64,000 nt of DNA from CAIYRG01 sp964446945 (GTDB lineage: Bacteria > Pseudomonadota > Alphaproteobacteria > Micropepsales > Micropepsaceae). Below the pieces are notes generated by a model, which did no database searches, was not told the DNA's origin, and saw nothing but the letters and a program-made list of their open reading frames with translations. This document shows positions 1 to 7,817 of the stretch, in pieces (position 1 is the first letter of the stretch; the number at the start of each line of letters is the position of its first letter). Where the stretch lies: NCBI GenBank assembly GCA_964446945.1, contig CAYUQO010000007.1, forward strand, positions 1 through 64,000, read 5' to 3'. Position numbers and translations under genes: made by a program.

Positions 1-71
1 CCGCCGAAGTCTCGACGAAGGCGGAACCGCTCACACGTCGCCGGATTGCGCTCTAAAGCGCGGGACGATCA

Positions 72-824
72 TCAGCGGGATACAACCCGCTCCCGGCTGA
101 CAACACCATCACTGGAAACCGTGTGCAGAAGGTATGACGGCGCTGCTTCATTCACTGCGTCGAAACCCTTGCGCAGATCCAACGCAATGCTCGGCATTAC
201 GGTCGCAGTTGTGCCGGCCCACGCCTCATGATGCAAACAATGGACGTGCCCGCATAAAAGACGTTTGACCTGCCGATAGCGCGCGACCAGCGCCGCAAGA
301 TCTGCTGCCTCCTGTGGGCGCCGGTACCCGTCCATGTAATGCGGCGCGATGTCGAAAGGCGGATGGTGCATGAAAAGAATCGTCGGTTTGTCGGGCTCGC
401 GGGCGAGCGTTTCCTCCAGCCACGCCAGCCGTTGAGCGCTGAACACGCCCTTCCGTTCGCCCGGTGCAACAGAATCGAGCGCCACGAGGCGCACGGGATA
501 TTCTTCGACGGCATATTGGAAATGATCGCCGTCCGGGGGCAAGTAGATAAGTCCCTCAAGCGCGGCACGCAACGCGCCGTGGTGATCGCGATTGCCGGGC
601 GTGAGGAACAGCGGCGCTTCCAGTTCCGCCAGGATATCGCGCAAATGGGCATACTCTTCCGCCATGCCGTGATGCACGCTGTCCCCAGTGTGAATAACTG
701 CGTCTACACTCTGGCGACCGATGTCGGCGATGCAGCGCCGCAGGTTGTCGGCGCGATTTGCGCCCATGTCCTGGTCGGACGAGCGCGCAAGGATATGAGT
801 GTCGCTGAGCTGTGCGATGATCAT
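72..824 (-). CDS. Class III (CpdA/GpdQ-like) metallophosphoesterase
   Basis: Probable cytoplasmic phosphodiesterase of the calcineurin-like fold with two metal ions. All metal-binding blocks are visible in order: LSDTH near the N-terminus, TGDSVHHG, GNRDHH, MHHPP and GHVH near residue 195. I chose the ATG at 824 (protein begins MIIAQLSDTH) because this places the first motif at the usual N-terminal position; the longer reading frame upstream overlaps sat. The protein is 250 residues, normal for the family. It follows sat by 17 bases and probably belongs to the apr-sat operon. The substrate is unknown. Cyclic nucleotides, or a side product of APS/AMP metabolism, are guesses from the family and the position. 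Confidence 0.85.
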   Translation of the reverse strand: MIIAQLSDTHILARSSDQDMGANRADNLRRCIADIGRQSVDAVIHTGDSVHHGMAEEYAHLRDILAELEAPLFLTPGNRDHHGALRAALEGLIYLPPDGDHFQYAVEEYPVRLVALDSVAPGERKGVFSAQRLAWLEETLAREPDKPTILFMHHPPFDIAPHYMDGYRRPQEAADLAALVARYRQVKRLLCGHVHCLHHEAWAGTTATVMPSIALDLRKGFDAVNEAAPSYLLHTVSSDGVVSRERVVSR

Positions 825-841
825 CCGCAGTTCCCGACCGG

Positions 842-2017
842 TCACGACTCGAGCGAGTCGTAATATTCCTGAAGGATCGCGACCACCTCTGGCCGGCTGA
901 ATTCCTTCGGAATCTGCTCGTGCCTGGCGAACATTTCTCTCAGGCGCGTCCCGGAAATCTGCAGACGGTGCTCTGGTCCATGCCGGCATGTCCGGGCGGT
1001 GGCCATACCATCGCACTTGTAACAGTAGAATGTGACGTCGATCTTGAGCGGCTGAATGATCATGCTGCCGTTCGGCAGACTGTCGAAGATGTGGTGAGAA
1101 TCAAACGGACCATAATAGTTCCCAACGCCGGCATGATCCCGTCCAATCACCAGGTGCGAGCAGCCAAAATTCTGACGGAACAGCGCGTGGAGCAATGCCT
1201 CGCGTGGACCGGCATAGCGCATCTCGATCGGATAGCCGGCCTGAATATAGGTGCCCGGCACGAAATAACTCCCTGTCAGCGCGTCTATCGCCTTGACGCG
1301 CACCTCAGCCGGGACATCACCTTCTTTGAGGGCGCCAAGGACCTGGTGAATAAATATCCCGTCGCAAATCTCGACCGCGATCTTGGCGAGGTATTCGTGG
1401 CTGCGATGCATCGCGTTGCGTGTCTGAAATGCTGCGACTTTGCTCCATCCCTTTTCTGCGAAAAGTGCGCGTGTCTCCGCCGGGCGGTAATAGAGTCCCG
1501 GATAACGTTGCGGATATTCCCCCTCGCTCAAAGCTGAGACACGGCCAGCGAGATTGACTTCCCCCTGATTTAACACCTTGGCCACACCGGGATGTTTGGA
1601 GTCAGCTGTGCGGAACACGTGACGGCATTCGAACTCTTTATCTATTTCGTATTTTTCGACGACTTCCAACGCGCCCATCAGCTCTCCCGACTGCGCGTCG
1701 ACCAGAGCCACTTCGTCTTCGATTGCGATACTGTTGGCGAGGTCTCGGGCGCATGACAGCGTGATCGGTATGGGCCAAAACAGGCGGCTTGTGAGCTTCA
1801 TGTCCGTACAGCAGCTACGCCAATCGTCCTGACCCATAAAGCCGGCGAGTGGCGTGTAGGCTCCCATGGCCAGCATGAGAAAGTCGGAGGTTTCGCGGCT
1901 GCTCATCGGCACTTGCCTGAGGGTTTTGAATCGCCTCAACGACTCCGCGCGTTCCGTTTCCGGCAGGAGGAGCGGCATCAATGTTTCGCTGCCGTGCGGT
2001 GGAACCAGTCTTGACAT
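842..2017 (-). CDS. sat: Sulfate adenylyltransferase (ATP sulfurylase, homo-oligomeric Sat type)
   Basis: Interconverts APS + pyrophosphate and ATP + sulfate. Next to aprBA it most likely runs toward ATP, the substrate-level phosphorylation step of sulfite oxidation. The 391-residue protein shows the nucleotide-binding QTRN (198-201), the HRSH motif (204-207) and GRDHAG (292-297). A C-terminal cluster C332-x2-C335-x8-C344 with H346 resembles the zinc site known in some Sat enzymes. There is no APS-kinase domain, so it is the monofunctional dissimilatory type and not CysD/CysN. The ATG at 2017 has AGAGG eight bases upstream. It lies 135 bases behind aprA and 17 bases ahead of the phosphoesterase. 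Confidence 0.95.
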   Translation of the reverse strand: MSRLVPPHGSETLMPLLLPETERAESLRRFKTLRQVPMSSRETSDFLMLAMGAYTPLAGFMGQDDWRSCCTDMKLTSRLFWPIPITLSCARDLANSIAIEDEVALVDAQSGELMGALEVVEKYEIDKEFECRHVFRTADSKHPGVAKVLNQGEVNLAGRVSALSEGEYPQRYPGLYYRPAETRALFAEKGWSKVAAFQTRNAMHRSHEYLAKIAVEICDGIFIHQVLGALKEGDVPAEVRVKAIDALTGSYFVPGTYIQAGYPIEMRYAGPREALLHALFRQNFGCSHLVIGRDHAGVGNYYGPFDSHHIFDSLPNGSMIIQPLKIDVTFYCYKCDGMATARTCRHGPEHRLQISGTRLREMFARHEQIPKEFSRPEVVAILQEYYDSLES

Positions 2018-2152
2018 CGCGCTGGCCTCTTATCTGAGTTCGATGCTTGCCGGGCTGGGCGCTCTGCAGATTGCGCAGACGAAAATCCTGCTTGGAAGCA
2101 CAACCGGTCTCAGGCCAGGCCGGATCGCATTGCTGCTCCCGCGCTTTGCCGT

Positions 2153-3991
2153 TCAGCCATCGACAATGTGGTAGACGGGCGCCTTCTCCATCTCCCAGCT
2201 GCCGGAACTCCGATCGTAGCGGGAGAGCGTGAAGCAATGCCAATCCTTGTCGTCCAGCCTGGGATGATCGGCCCGATAGTAATATCCCGGCCAGCGTGTT
2301 TCCTGCCGGAACAAAGTGTGCTGCGCCACGCACTCGGACGCAAGCACCCGGTGATGCAGCTCCCAGGTGCGTTGAAGCTGATGGAGATCTTCAGCCCCAA
2401 CGCAGGCGAGATCGTCTTTCAGCATAGAGAGCAATTCGAGCCCGCGCGTTAGCAGCGGTTCATTTGTCGTGTAGTGAGCACCGATACCGCCGACATATTC
2501 ATCCATGATCTTCTCGAGACGCTGCAGGCCATGAATCGGGAGGATGTAGTGCGGCGACACCGTACCCGCCACGATTTCGTTGCGGCCAACCCGGTAGTTT
2601 TCCAGCGGCTGATAGATGGTCTTTTCGAGATTTTTGTACTCCGGCTCACTGACCTGAGGCTGCTCTTTTCCCAAATCTCTGACGTATTTGACGGCTGCCT
2701 TGCCGGCGATTCGTCCTTCGGTGAATGAGCCTGACGAGAATTTGTGAGCCGTGCCGCCGATGGTGTCGCCAGCCCCAAAGAGCCCGGCGACCGTCATCAT
2801 TCGATTGTAGCCCCACTGATATTCGGCCGGGGCATAATCCTCCGGTCCGCTCGCCCAGGCACCCGAACAGGTTGCATGAGACCCCATGACATAGGGCTCC
2901 GACGTGGTCAGTTCGGGATTGACTTCTTTCGGGTCGATGTTTTGCGAGGCCCAGACGACCGCCTGGCCAATTGTCATTCCGAGGAAGTTCTCCCAGCCGA
3001 CGGTTTCCTTGTGCGGGTCCTTGAAGGCCTCTTTTGTGACCATGCGGATGGGGCCTCTTCCGGCCTTGACCTCTTCCAGAAGCGCATGGTTGCGCAAACA
3101 TGTAGGCACGGGATGACGATCAACGTAATCGCCGACCAATTGTTTGATCGAATCATACCAGAATGCCTCGTAGTCCTGACCATAGGCATTTTGGGTGTAG
3201 GTCTTCAGATGCAGGAAATACGCGCCGACCGGGCCGTAGCCGTCCTTGAATCGGGTGAGAACGATTCGGTTCTCCATCTGGGTCATTTTGGCGCCGACCT
3301 GGATCGGCAAGGCGTAGGCAGACGCACTGCTCCAGGGCGCATACCACGTCCGGCCCATGCCCTCTCCGACTGCACGAGGCTTGAAGATGTGCGAAGCGCC
3401 GCCGGCAGCCACAATGACGGCTTTGGCGCGAAAGACGTGAAAGTCGCCGGTACGGACACTGAAACCAACAGCGCCGGCGACACGGTTTGGCCGCGTCGTA
3501 TCCATCAGCAGGTGTGTCACCATGATCCGGTTATGGATTTCCGTGGCGGCCTTGCGCGCAGCCTCCGCGACGATCGGCTTGTAGCTCTCGCCGTGGATCA
3601 TGATTTGCCATTTTCCCTCGCGCTGATACCTCCCGGTTTCCGGATCTCTCATAATGGGGAGACCCCATTCTTCGAACTTGTGCACTGTCGAATCGACGTG
3701 ACGTGCGATGTCGTAGCCCAGATCTTCGCGCACCAGGCCCATCAGGTCGTTTCGGGCGTAGCGGACATGATCCTCCGGCTGGTTCTCGTTCCAGTGCATG
3801 CCCATGTAACAGTTGATGGCGTACAGGCCCTGGGCAACCGCACCGCTGCGTTCGATGTTTGCTTTCTCGACGCAGACGATTTTGAGATCGCGTCCCCAGT
3901 AGCGAGACTCATATGTCGCTCCGCAGCCGCCCATGCCTCCGCCGATGACCAGAATATCCGCATCGACAAATACGGTTTTGTGCCGGCGCAT
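2153..3991 (-). CDS. aprA: Adenylylsulfate (APS) reductase, alpha subunit
   Basis: FAD-containing catalytic subunit of APS reductase. In sulfur oxidizers it forms APS from sulfite and AMP. The N-terminal dinucleotide-binding motif GGGMGGCGA is at about residues 17-25, followed by ESRYWG and the conserved context of succinate-dehydrogenase-like flavoproteins. The 612-residue length fits AprA. The start ATG shares one base with the stop of aprB (TGATG), so the two subunits are translationally coupled. The direction of the reaction is inferred from the partner gene aprM and the absence of dsrAB in the window; a reductive role cannot be excluded from this segment alone. Confidence 0.96.
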   Translation of the reverse strand: MRRHKTVFVDADILVIGGGMGGCGATYESRYWGRDLKIVCVEKANIERSGAVAQGLYAINCYMGMHWNENQPEDHVRYARNDLMGLVREDLGYDIARHVDSTVHKFEEWGLPIMRDPETGRYQREGKWQIMIHGESYKPIVAEAARKAATEIHNRIMVTHLLMDTTRPNRVAGAVGFSVRTGDFHVFRAKAVIVAAGGASHIFKPRAVGEGMGRTWYAPWSSASAYALPIQVGAKMTQMENRIVLTRFKDGYGPVGAYFLHLKTYTQNAYGQDYEAFWYDSIKQLVGDYVDRHPVPTCLRNHALLEEVKAGRGPIRMVTKEAFKDPHKETVGWENFLGMTIGQAVVWASQNIDPKEVNPELTTSEPYVMGSHATCSGAWASGPEDYAPAEYQWGYNRMMTVAGLFGAGDTIGGTAHKFSSGSFTEGRIAGKAAVKYVRDLGKEQPQVSEPEYKNLEKTIYQPLENYRVGRNEIVAGTVSPHYILPIHGLQRLEKIMDEYVGGIGAHYTTNEPLLTRGLELLSMLKDDLACVGAEDLHQLQRTWELHHRVLASECVAQHTLFRQETRWPGYYYRADHPRLDDKDWHCFTLSRYDRSSGSWEMEKAPVYHIVDG

Positions 3992-4452
3992 CAGACCACG
4001 ATTTTTCTAAGCCGATCGGGAGCGAGCGCGGGCAATGCAGGAATTTTGAGGGCCTCAGGCTCGTGCGCGAGCTGCTGCGAGTTTATTTCGTGCTCGGTGG
4101 GGGCTGCGTAGTCGGACGGCGGTTTGATTGAATCCCACGGCGTCGTCCTGATCGGCGACACGAAATTTTTTTCACGGCCGTCGCGGAATCTGATTCGCCA
4201 CGAAATCGTGCCGTTCTCGGGTTCGCGGCGAACCCTGACGCTATGGTTGAGCGGAGCGAAATCCGCATATCCCCGGACGTCGATCGCCTGCTGCGGGCAC
4301 GCCTTCACGCATGAATAGCATTCCCAGCAAAAGTTCGGCTCGATGTTGAAGGACCTGCGATAGGTCTTATCGATGTGCATGATATCCGACGGACAGATGT
4401 CGACACAGTGGCCGCAGCCGTCGCATCGCGCCATATAAACGAATGTCGGCAT
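3991..4452 (-). CDS. aprB: Adenylylsulfate reductase, beta (iron-sulfur) subunit
   Basis: Ferredoxin-like electron-transfer subunit of APS reductase, 153 residues. Two [4Fe-4S] binding sets are visible: C10-x2-C13-x2-C16-x3-C20-P and C42-x2-C45-x2-C48-x3-C52-P. A C-terminal tail without cysteines follows, as in known AprB, where it wraps around AprA. I start at the ATG at 4452 (MPTFVY), with GGAAGGA about nine bases upstream; a longer in-frame extension would overlap aprM. The gene lies four bases behind aprM and shares a base with the aprA start. Confidence 0.95.
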   Translation of the reverse strand: MPTFVYMARCDGCGHCVDICPSDIMHIDKTYRRSFNIEPNFCWECYSCVKACPQQAIDVRGYADFAPLNHSVRVRREPENGTISWRIRFRDGREKNFVSPIRTTPWDSIKPPSDYAAPTEHEINSQQLAHEPEALKIPALPALAPDRLRKIVV

Positions 4453-4456
4453 CCGG

Positions 4457-5203
4457 TCAGATCCTTCCCTGGTACTTGCCAGCGCGTGGCGGCAGCGATG
4501 ACGATCCGTCGGCCTCCTCAACCCGTCTCTGATAGGCCATCGCAGGCTTGTAGAACATATGGGCGAATTTGGACCAGGGGACGGACACGAAGAGAAGGGT
4601 GGTGAAAAAAAGGTAGCAGCCGAACAGGATCATTGCCGCCATCCCGGACTGTTCCGCCTGCACGATTTCCCAGATCAGCGCGAGCGTCACGCTGGCCAGC
4701 ATGGAAACAATGAACAGATCGGCCCGCACAAGGCGAAACGGGGAACGGCCGTCCTGCACCACATCGACCCTGAGCAGGAAGAAGAACCAGTAACCGCCGA
4801 TAAGCAGCATGACGGCGCCAAGATTCCACAGAACCGGCAGAACAGGCGGCGTGGTTTGGCCGGCATAGATGAAAACCATCAAGATGGTTGTCAGGAGATA
4901 AATGAGGAATCCGTAGAACATCAGCAGGTGAGAGATACGTCTCTTAACGTTGCAGAATTCGCCAGCGGCAGCGACGTCGATCATGGCTGTACTGACCGCC
5001 AGGCGAGCCTTCTGTCCGCCATTGAGCCGGTGTCTCGCACGCACGCTCGTCAGCTGGCGATATTGCGCGAAATACTTGCCGCTGCCTTTGTGAACGATGT
5101 CAAAAATCGTTCCGGCGGCAACAGCAATTATCATCAGCAGGACGTACGCCCTTAGCAGAGCAGCAGGCAAAATAGCTGCGATGTCTGAGAAAGGATTACT
5201 CAT
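4457..5203 (-). CDS. aprM: AprM-like membrane anchor of APS reductase
   Basis: Integral membrane protein of 248 residues with about five or six hydrophobic segments, near residues 12-33, 90-113, 122-146, 160-180 and 188-208. Its position directly ahead of aprB and aprA matches AprM, the proposed quinone-linked membrane anchor of APS reductase in sulfur-oxidizing bacteria that lack QmoABC. I rely on position, length and topology; the sequence itself has no catalytic motif I can name. First gene of the operon; the ATG at 5203 is the natural start. Confidence 0.8.
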   Translation of the reverse strand: MSNPFSDIAAILPAALLRAYVLLMIIAVAAGTIFDIVHKGSGKYFAQYRQLTSVRARHRLNGGQKARLAVSTAMIDVAAAGEFCNVKRRISHLLMFYGFLIYLLTTILMVFIYAGQTTPPVLPVLWNLGAVMLLIGGYWFFFLLRVDVVQDGRSPFRLVRADLFIVSMLASVTLALIWEIVQAEQSGMAAMILFGCYLFFTTLLFVSVPWSKFAHMFYKPAMAYQRRVEEADGSSSLPPRAGKYQGRI

Positions 5204-5397
5204 GGCTGGCTCCGTCCCAGCCGAATGCGCAGGTGCAGGTTAGAATGAAAGCCCCCGATATCGAACGAACCATGTATCAGCGGTGTCACTGTAGCGCCCG
5301 AATAGCCACTTCGAAAGCCTGCGGTGCTGCACTGCAGCGTTGATGGTGATGCAGAATGGCTGGTAAGACCGCACCCGCTAAGGGATAGGGACCCGCG

Positions 5398-6483
5398 TCA
5401 GGACTTGCGTGAGCGCGCACGCGCCGGTTCGCGCGCGGGCTCAGCTTTGGATTCGGGTTTGATCAGCCCCGCTTCCCGGAAATACTGCGCCGCACCGGGA
5501 TGCATTGGCGCGGGCGCCAGTTTTGGCCGAAGGATGCATCGAGGAAATGAAATCCTTGCCGCGCCGCCTGAAGCGATGGCCGGTTGGCCGGATTGTAGAG
5601 CGCCTTTAGCATCCCATAGATCAGCCTGTCCGGCTGATTGTCATCTGTGACCCACAGCGCGTCCACACTGACGGTTTCCACGCAGCAGAATTGCCATAGG
5701 CGCTCTTCGGAATGGTGTGCGGTTCGAGCCAGGGATCATTGCGTAAGAGGCGGCGCACGCCAGGACCGGAAATCGGCACCAGATGTGCCGTGCCGTCTGC
5801 CAGTAAATCCCGGATCAGACCAATCGGCGTGCCGCCGACCAGAAAAAAAGCGTCCAGCTCGCCCTTGCGCATGAGACCCACCGCGTCTTCGGGCGGATCG
5901 AAATTCGGATGAATCGATTTTTCCGGCACACCATAGGCGGACAGTATGGCGCGCGCTGTCACGATGGTGCCGGAATCTTCTGGAGACAGCGAAACCCGCG
6001 TGCCACGAAGTTGCGCCACCTCTTCGATTTTGACTTCGTCGCCGCCACCAGGTGCACGTCTTCACCATATAGGTCGGCAATGACGCGCAGACGCCTGGAC
6101 GGTCCGGATTTGCGGAATGGTCCCTTGCCCTCTGCCGCCAACGAAACGACGTCAGCTTGCGCCAGACCCGAGTTGATCATTCCTCCATTCACCGAAGCAA
6201 CATTTGCCACTGAACCCTGCGATGCCATGGTGGAGACGATCAGTCCGGCTGGTCCGCATATATTGGCGGTTTCGCAGCGTGCAATGCTGGGCGGATGGCT
6301 GAGAACTTCCGACAGAACGTTTCCTACCGGGAAATAGGTGCCGATGCTTGACCCGGTCGCGATCTGAAACGGAATGCGCTGCGGTGCGTCCGCGGCCCGC
6401 GCCGCCTCGCTGGGGAGAATGGCAAATACCATCACAAGACCGGCAATCAATGACAGCCGGACCGGGAATTTGGTCGACCGCAT
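5398..6483 (-). pseudogene. Broken TAXI-family TRAP transporter solute-binding protein
   Basis: A signal peptide (MRSTKFPVRL... through about residue 30) and the N-terminal TAXI pattern IATGSSIGTYFPVGN are read from 6483. The homologous reading then moves to a second frame near 6010-6020 (AQLRGTRVSLSPEDSGT), to a third near 5680-5690 (VDALWVTDDNQPDRLIY), and to a fourth reading near 5530, where the typical C-terminal LAPAPMHPGAAQYFREAG is found. It ends at the TGA at 5398. The protein pieces are otherwise well preserved, so the decay is recent, or the assembly has indels here. No TRAP membrane subunit is next to it. It lies 194 bases ahead of aprM on the same strand. Confidence 0.8.
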
Positions 6484-7034
6484 GGGGCAATATAGAACAT
6501 ACGCATTGCGGTTGAAATTGGTCCAAGTTTGGAATCCATGCGACCGCTAGAGGCGCGGTAGCCCGAGGCGCGCATTGCGGTCAGAAGGCAGCGCCCCCCG
6601 GCAGGTAGTACGAACCCTCAACCGCCACCGGCGTGGGCAAGACCTGCTCCACCACGGAGCAAAGTGGCCGCACAGGCATGCAGCCGTAATAAACGGCCTG
6701 CCATTCGCTATACGTGGTGGTGGCGATGGTGTTCTTCAGAATCCCTGGACCGATTGTCCGCTCAGGGTCAACAAGCGAAGTTGTGCGCGCCGTTCACCAT
6801 GTCCGAATGGATTGAGGAGCGACCGTTCGGCATAATTTCTTCGTGCGGTGGACCTGCCTTCGCTCTTCGAGCTTCGGCAAGGCAAGCACCGCGCGGACAT
6901 GTCCGCCTAGCTGTAGAGCAGCGAAGGCGGACAGTCCCTGCCATTCGCCCCGCTTCGCTGCGGCGACGCAGGGCTCAGATCGCTGTTGCTGCCTTGCCGA
7001 CACACCCGCGTGCTGTCAGCGACCTTATCAACAG
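6484..7034. other. 551-base stretch without a confident gene
   Basis: It holds a 33-bp repeat (6851-6883, second copy at 11217), a perfect 14-bp palindrome GCGGACATGTCCGC at 6893-6906, and an inverted pair GCAGCGAAG (6918-6926) / CTTCGCTGC (6953-6961). On the minus strand a stop-to-stop reading of about 70 codons ends at 6581 and reads protein-like (PERTIGPGILKN, SEWQAVYYG), but it has no start codon in a sensible place. It may be a gene remnant. Confidence 0.4.
6851..6883. repeat. 33-bp dispersed repeat, copy 1
   Basis: The run GACCTGCCTTCGCTCTTC followed by GAGCTTCGGCAAGGC is identical at 11217-11249. The unit is an imperfect palindrome (GCCTT ... AAGGC around CTCTTCGAG). Both copies lie in gene-free DNA. 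Confidence 0.7.
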
Positions 7035-7583
7035 CTACCGATCATGTGCCGCATCCGCGCGCTGGACCGATTTGCTGCATTCGCGGCTTAGCTGAACGGA
7101 TTTCTCATTTCTATCCCGCGTTTCGTGAATGCTTTCCGTTAGCGATTTCACGTCTCGACGCGTTTGGCCGATGAGTTCGACCGTTTTGCGCGCAAGCTCG
7201 TCTGCTTGCTGCACAAGTAAGTCAGCCGACTTGCTTCCTGGTTCCGGCGCATTCGATACTTGCGTCTTTGCTGGTTGCAACCCGCGCTCTTCGGTTTGGC
7301 GCGTAAGCTCGTTGGATCGGTCAATACGCGGATCATTTGCACGATTCGATATTTCCGCTTCCGTTGGCGGCAGCCCCAACTCAGTTCTCAGCCGGTCGCG
7401 ATCTTCACAATGCATCTGCTGCAGTCGCTTGAATTGCTCCAGGAGGTTCCTGGCGTCCGTTGTATCCAGTCGAGCGCATTCCATGTCAGCGATCAGCTTG
7501 ATCTGCCGGCGAAGGACCACTCTGCCGAGCCCGATGTGGCGTTCAGCGATCGCGAGGTGGTCTTCAAGCATGCCACGGTCCAT
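7035..7583 (-). CDS. Hypothetical protein, helical, with C-terminal coiled coil
   Basis: 182 residues, no signal peptide or membrane segment. The N-terminal part (MLEDHLAIAERHI, then DTTDARNLLEQF) resembles short helical proteins that are common in Bradyrhizobium relatives and have no known function. The C-terminal half, residues 115-175, is rich in charged heptads (LARKTVELIGQT, SLTESIHETRD) and aligns with the small protein at 16446-16619. The start is uncertain: the ATG at 7571 (MLEDHL) is equally possible and fits relatives better. I cannot assign a function. Confidence 0.6.
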   Translation of the reverse strand: MDRGMLEDHLAIAERHIGLGRVVLRRQIKLIADMECARLDTTDARNLLEQFKRLQQMHCEDRDRLRTELGLPPTEAEISNRANDPRIDRSNELTRQTEERGLQPAKTQVSNAPEPGSKSADLLVQQADELARKTVELIGQTRRDVKSLTESIHETRDRNEKSVQLSRECSKSVQRADAAHDR

Positions 7584-7817
7584 TCCGGCAAACCCCAGCT
7601 ATTCTTTTGCAAGGGAGCAGATGCGGGAGGCTTTGCCCATGACGCAGATCAAAGCAACCTGTGACCAAAATGGGCCAACTGCGTTCATGCCCCATTCAGC
7701 GCGAGGCCGATAATGAAAACGGGCGCGCCGCCGCAGAATAGCCTTGAGCAACCGTTGCATGAGCTTGACGTTTTCCCAGTCGGCTTGAGGCGTGCAGCCT
7801 GAGGAGAGGAGCTTTCC

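Noticed and set aside
2744..4111. 455-codon plus-strand frame opposite aprA and aprB
   Set aside because: aprA and aprB are certain from their motifs; this frame is their mirror reading and resembles no protein family.
6581..6793. Minus-strand stop-to-stop reading of about 70 codons with protein-like text
   Set aside because: There is no start codon or ribosome binding site and no domain match. It could be a gene remnant but cannot be supported as a gene.
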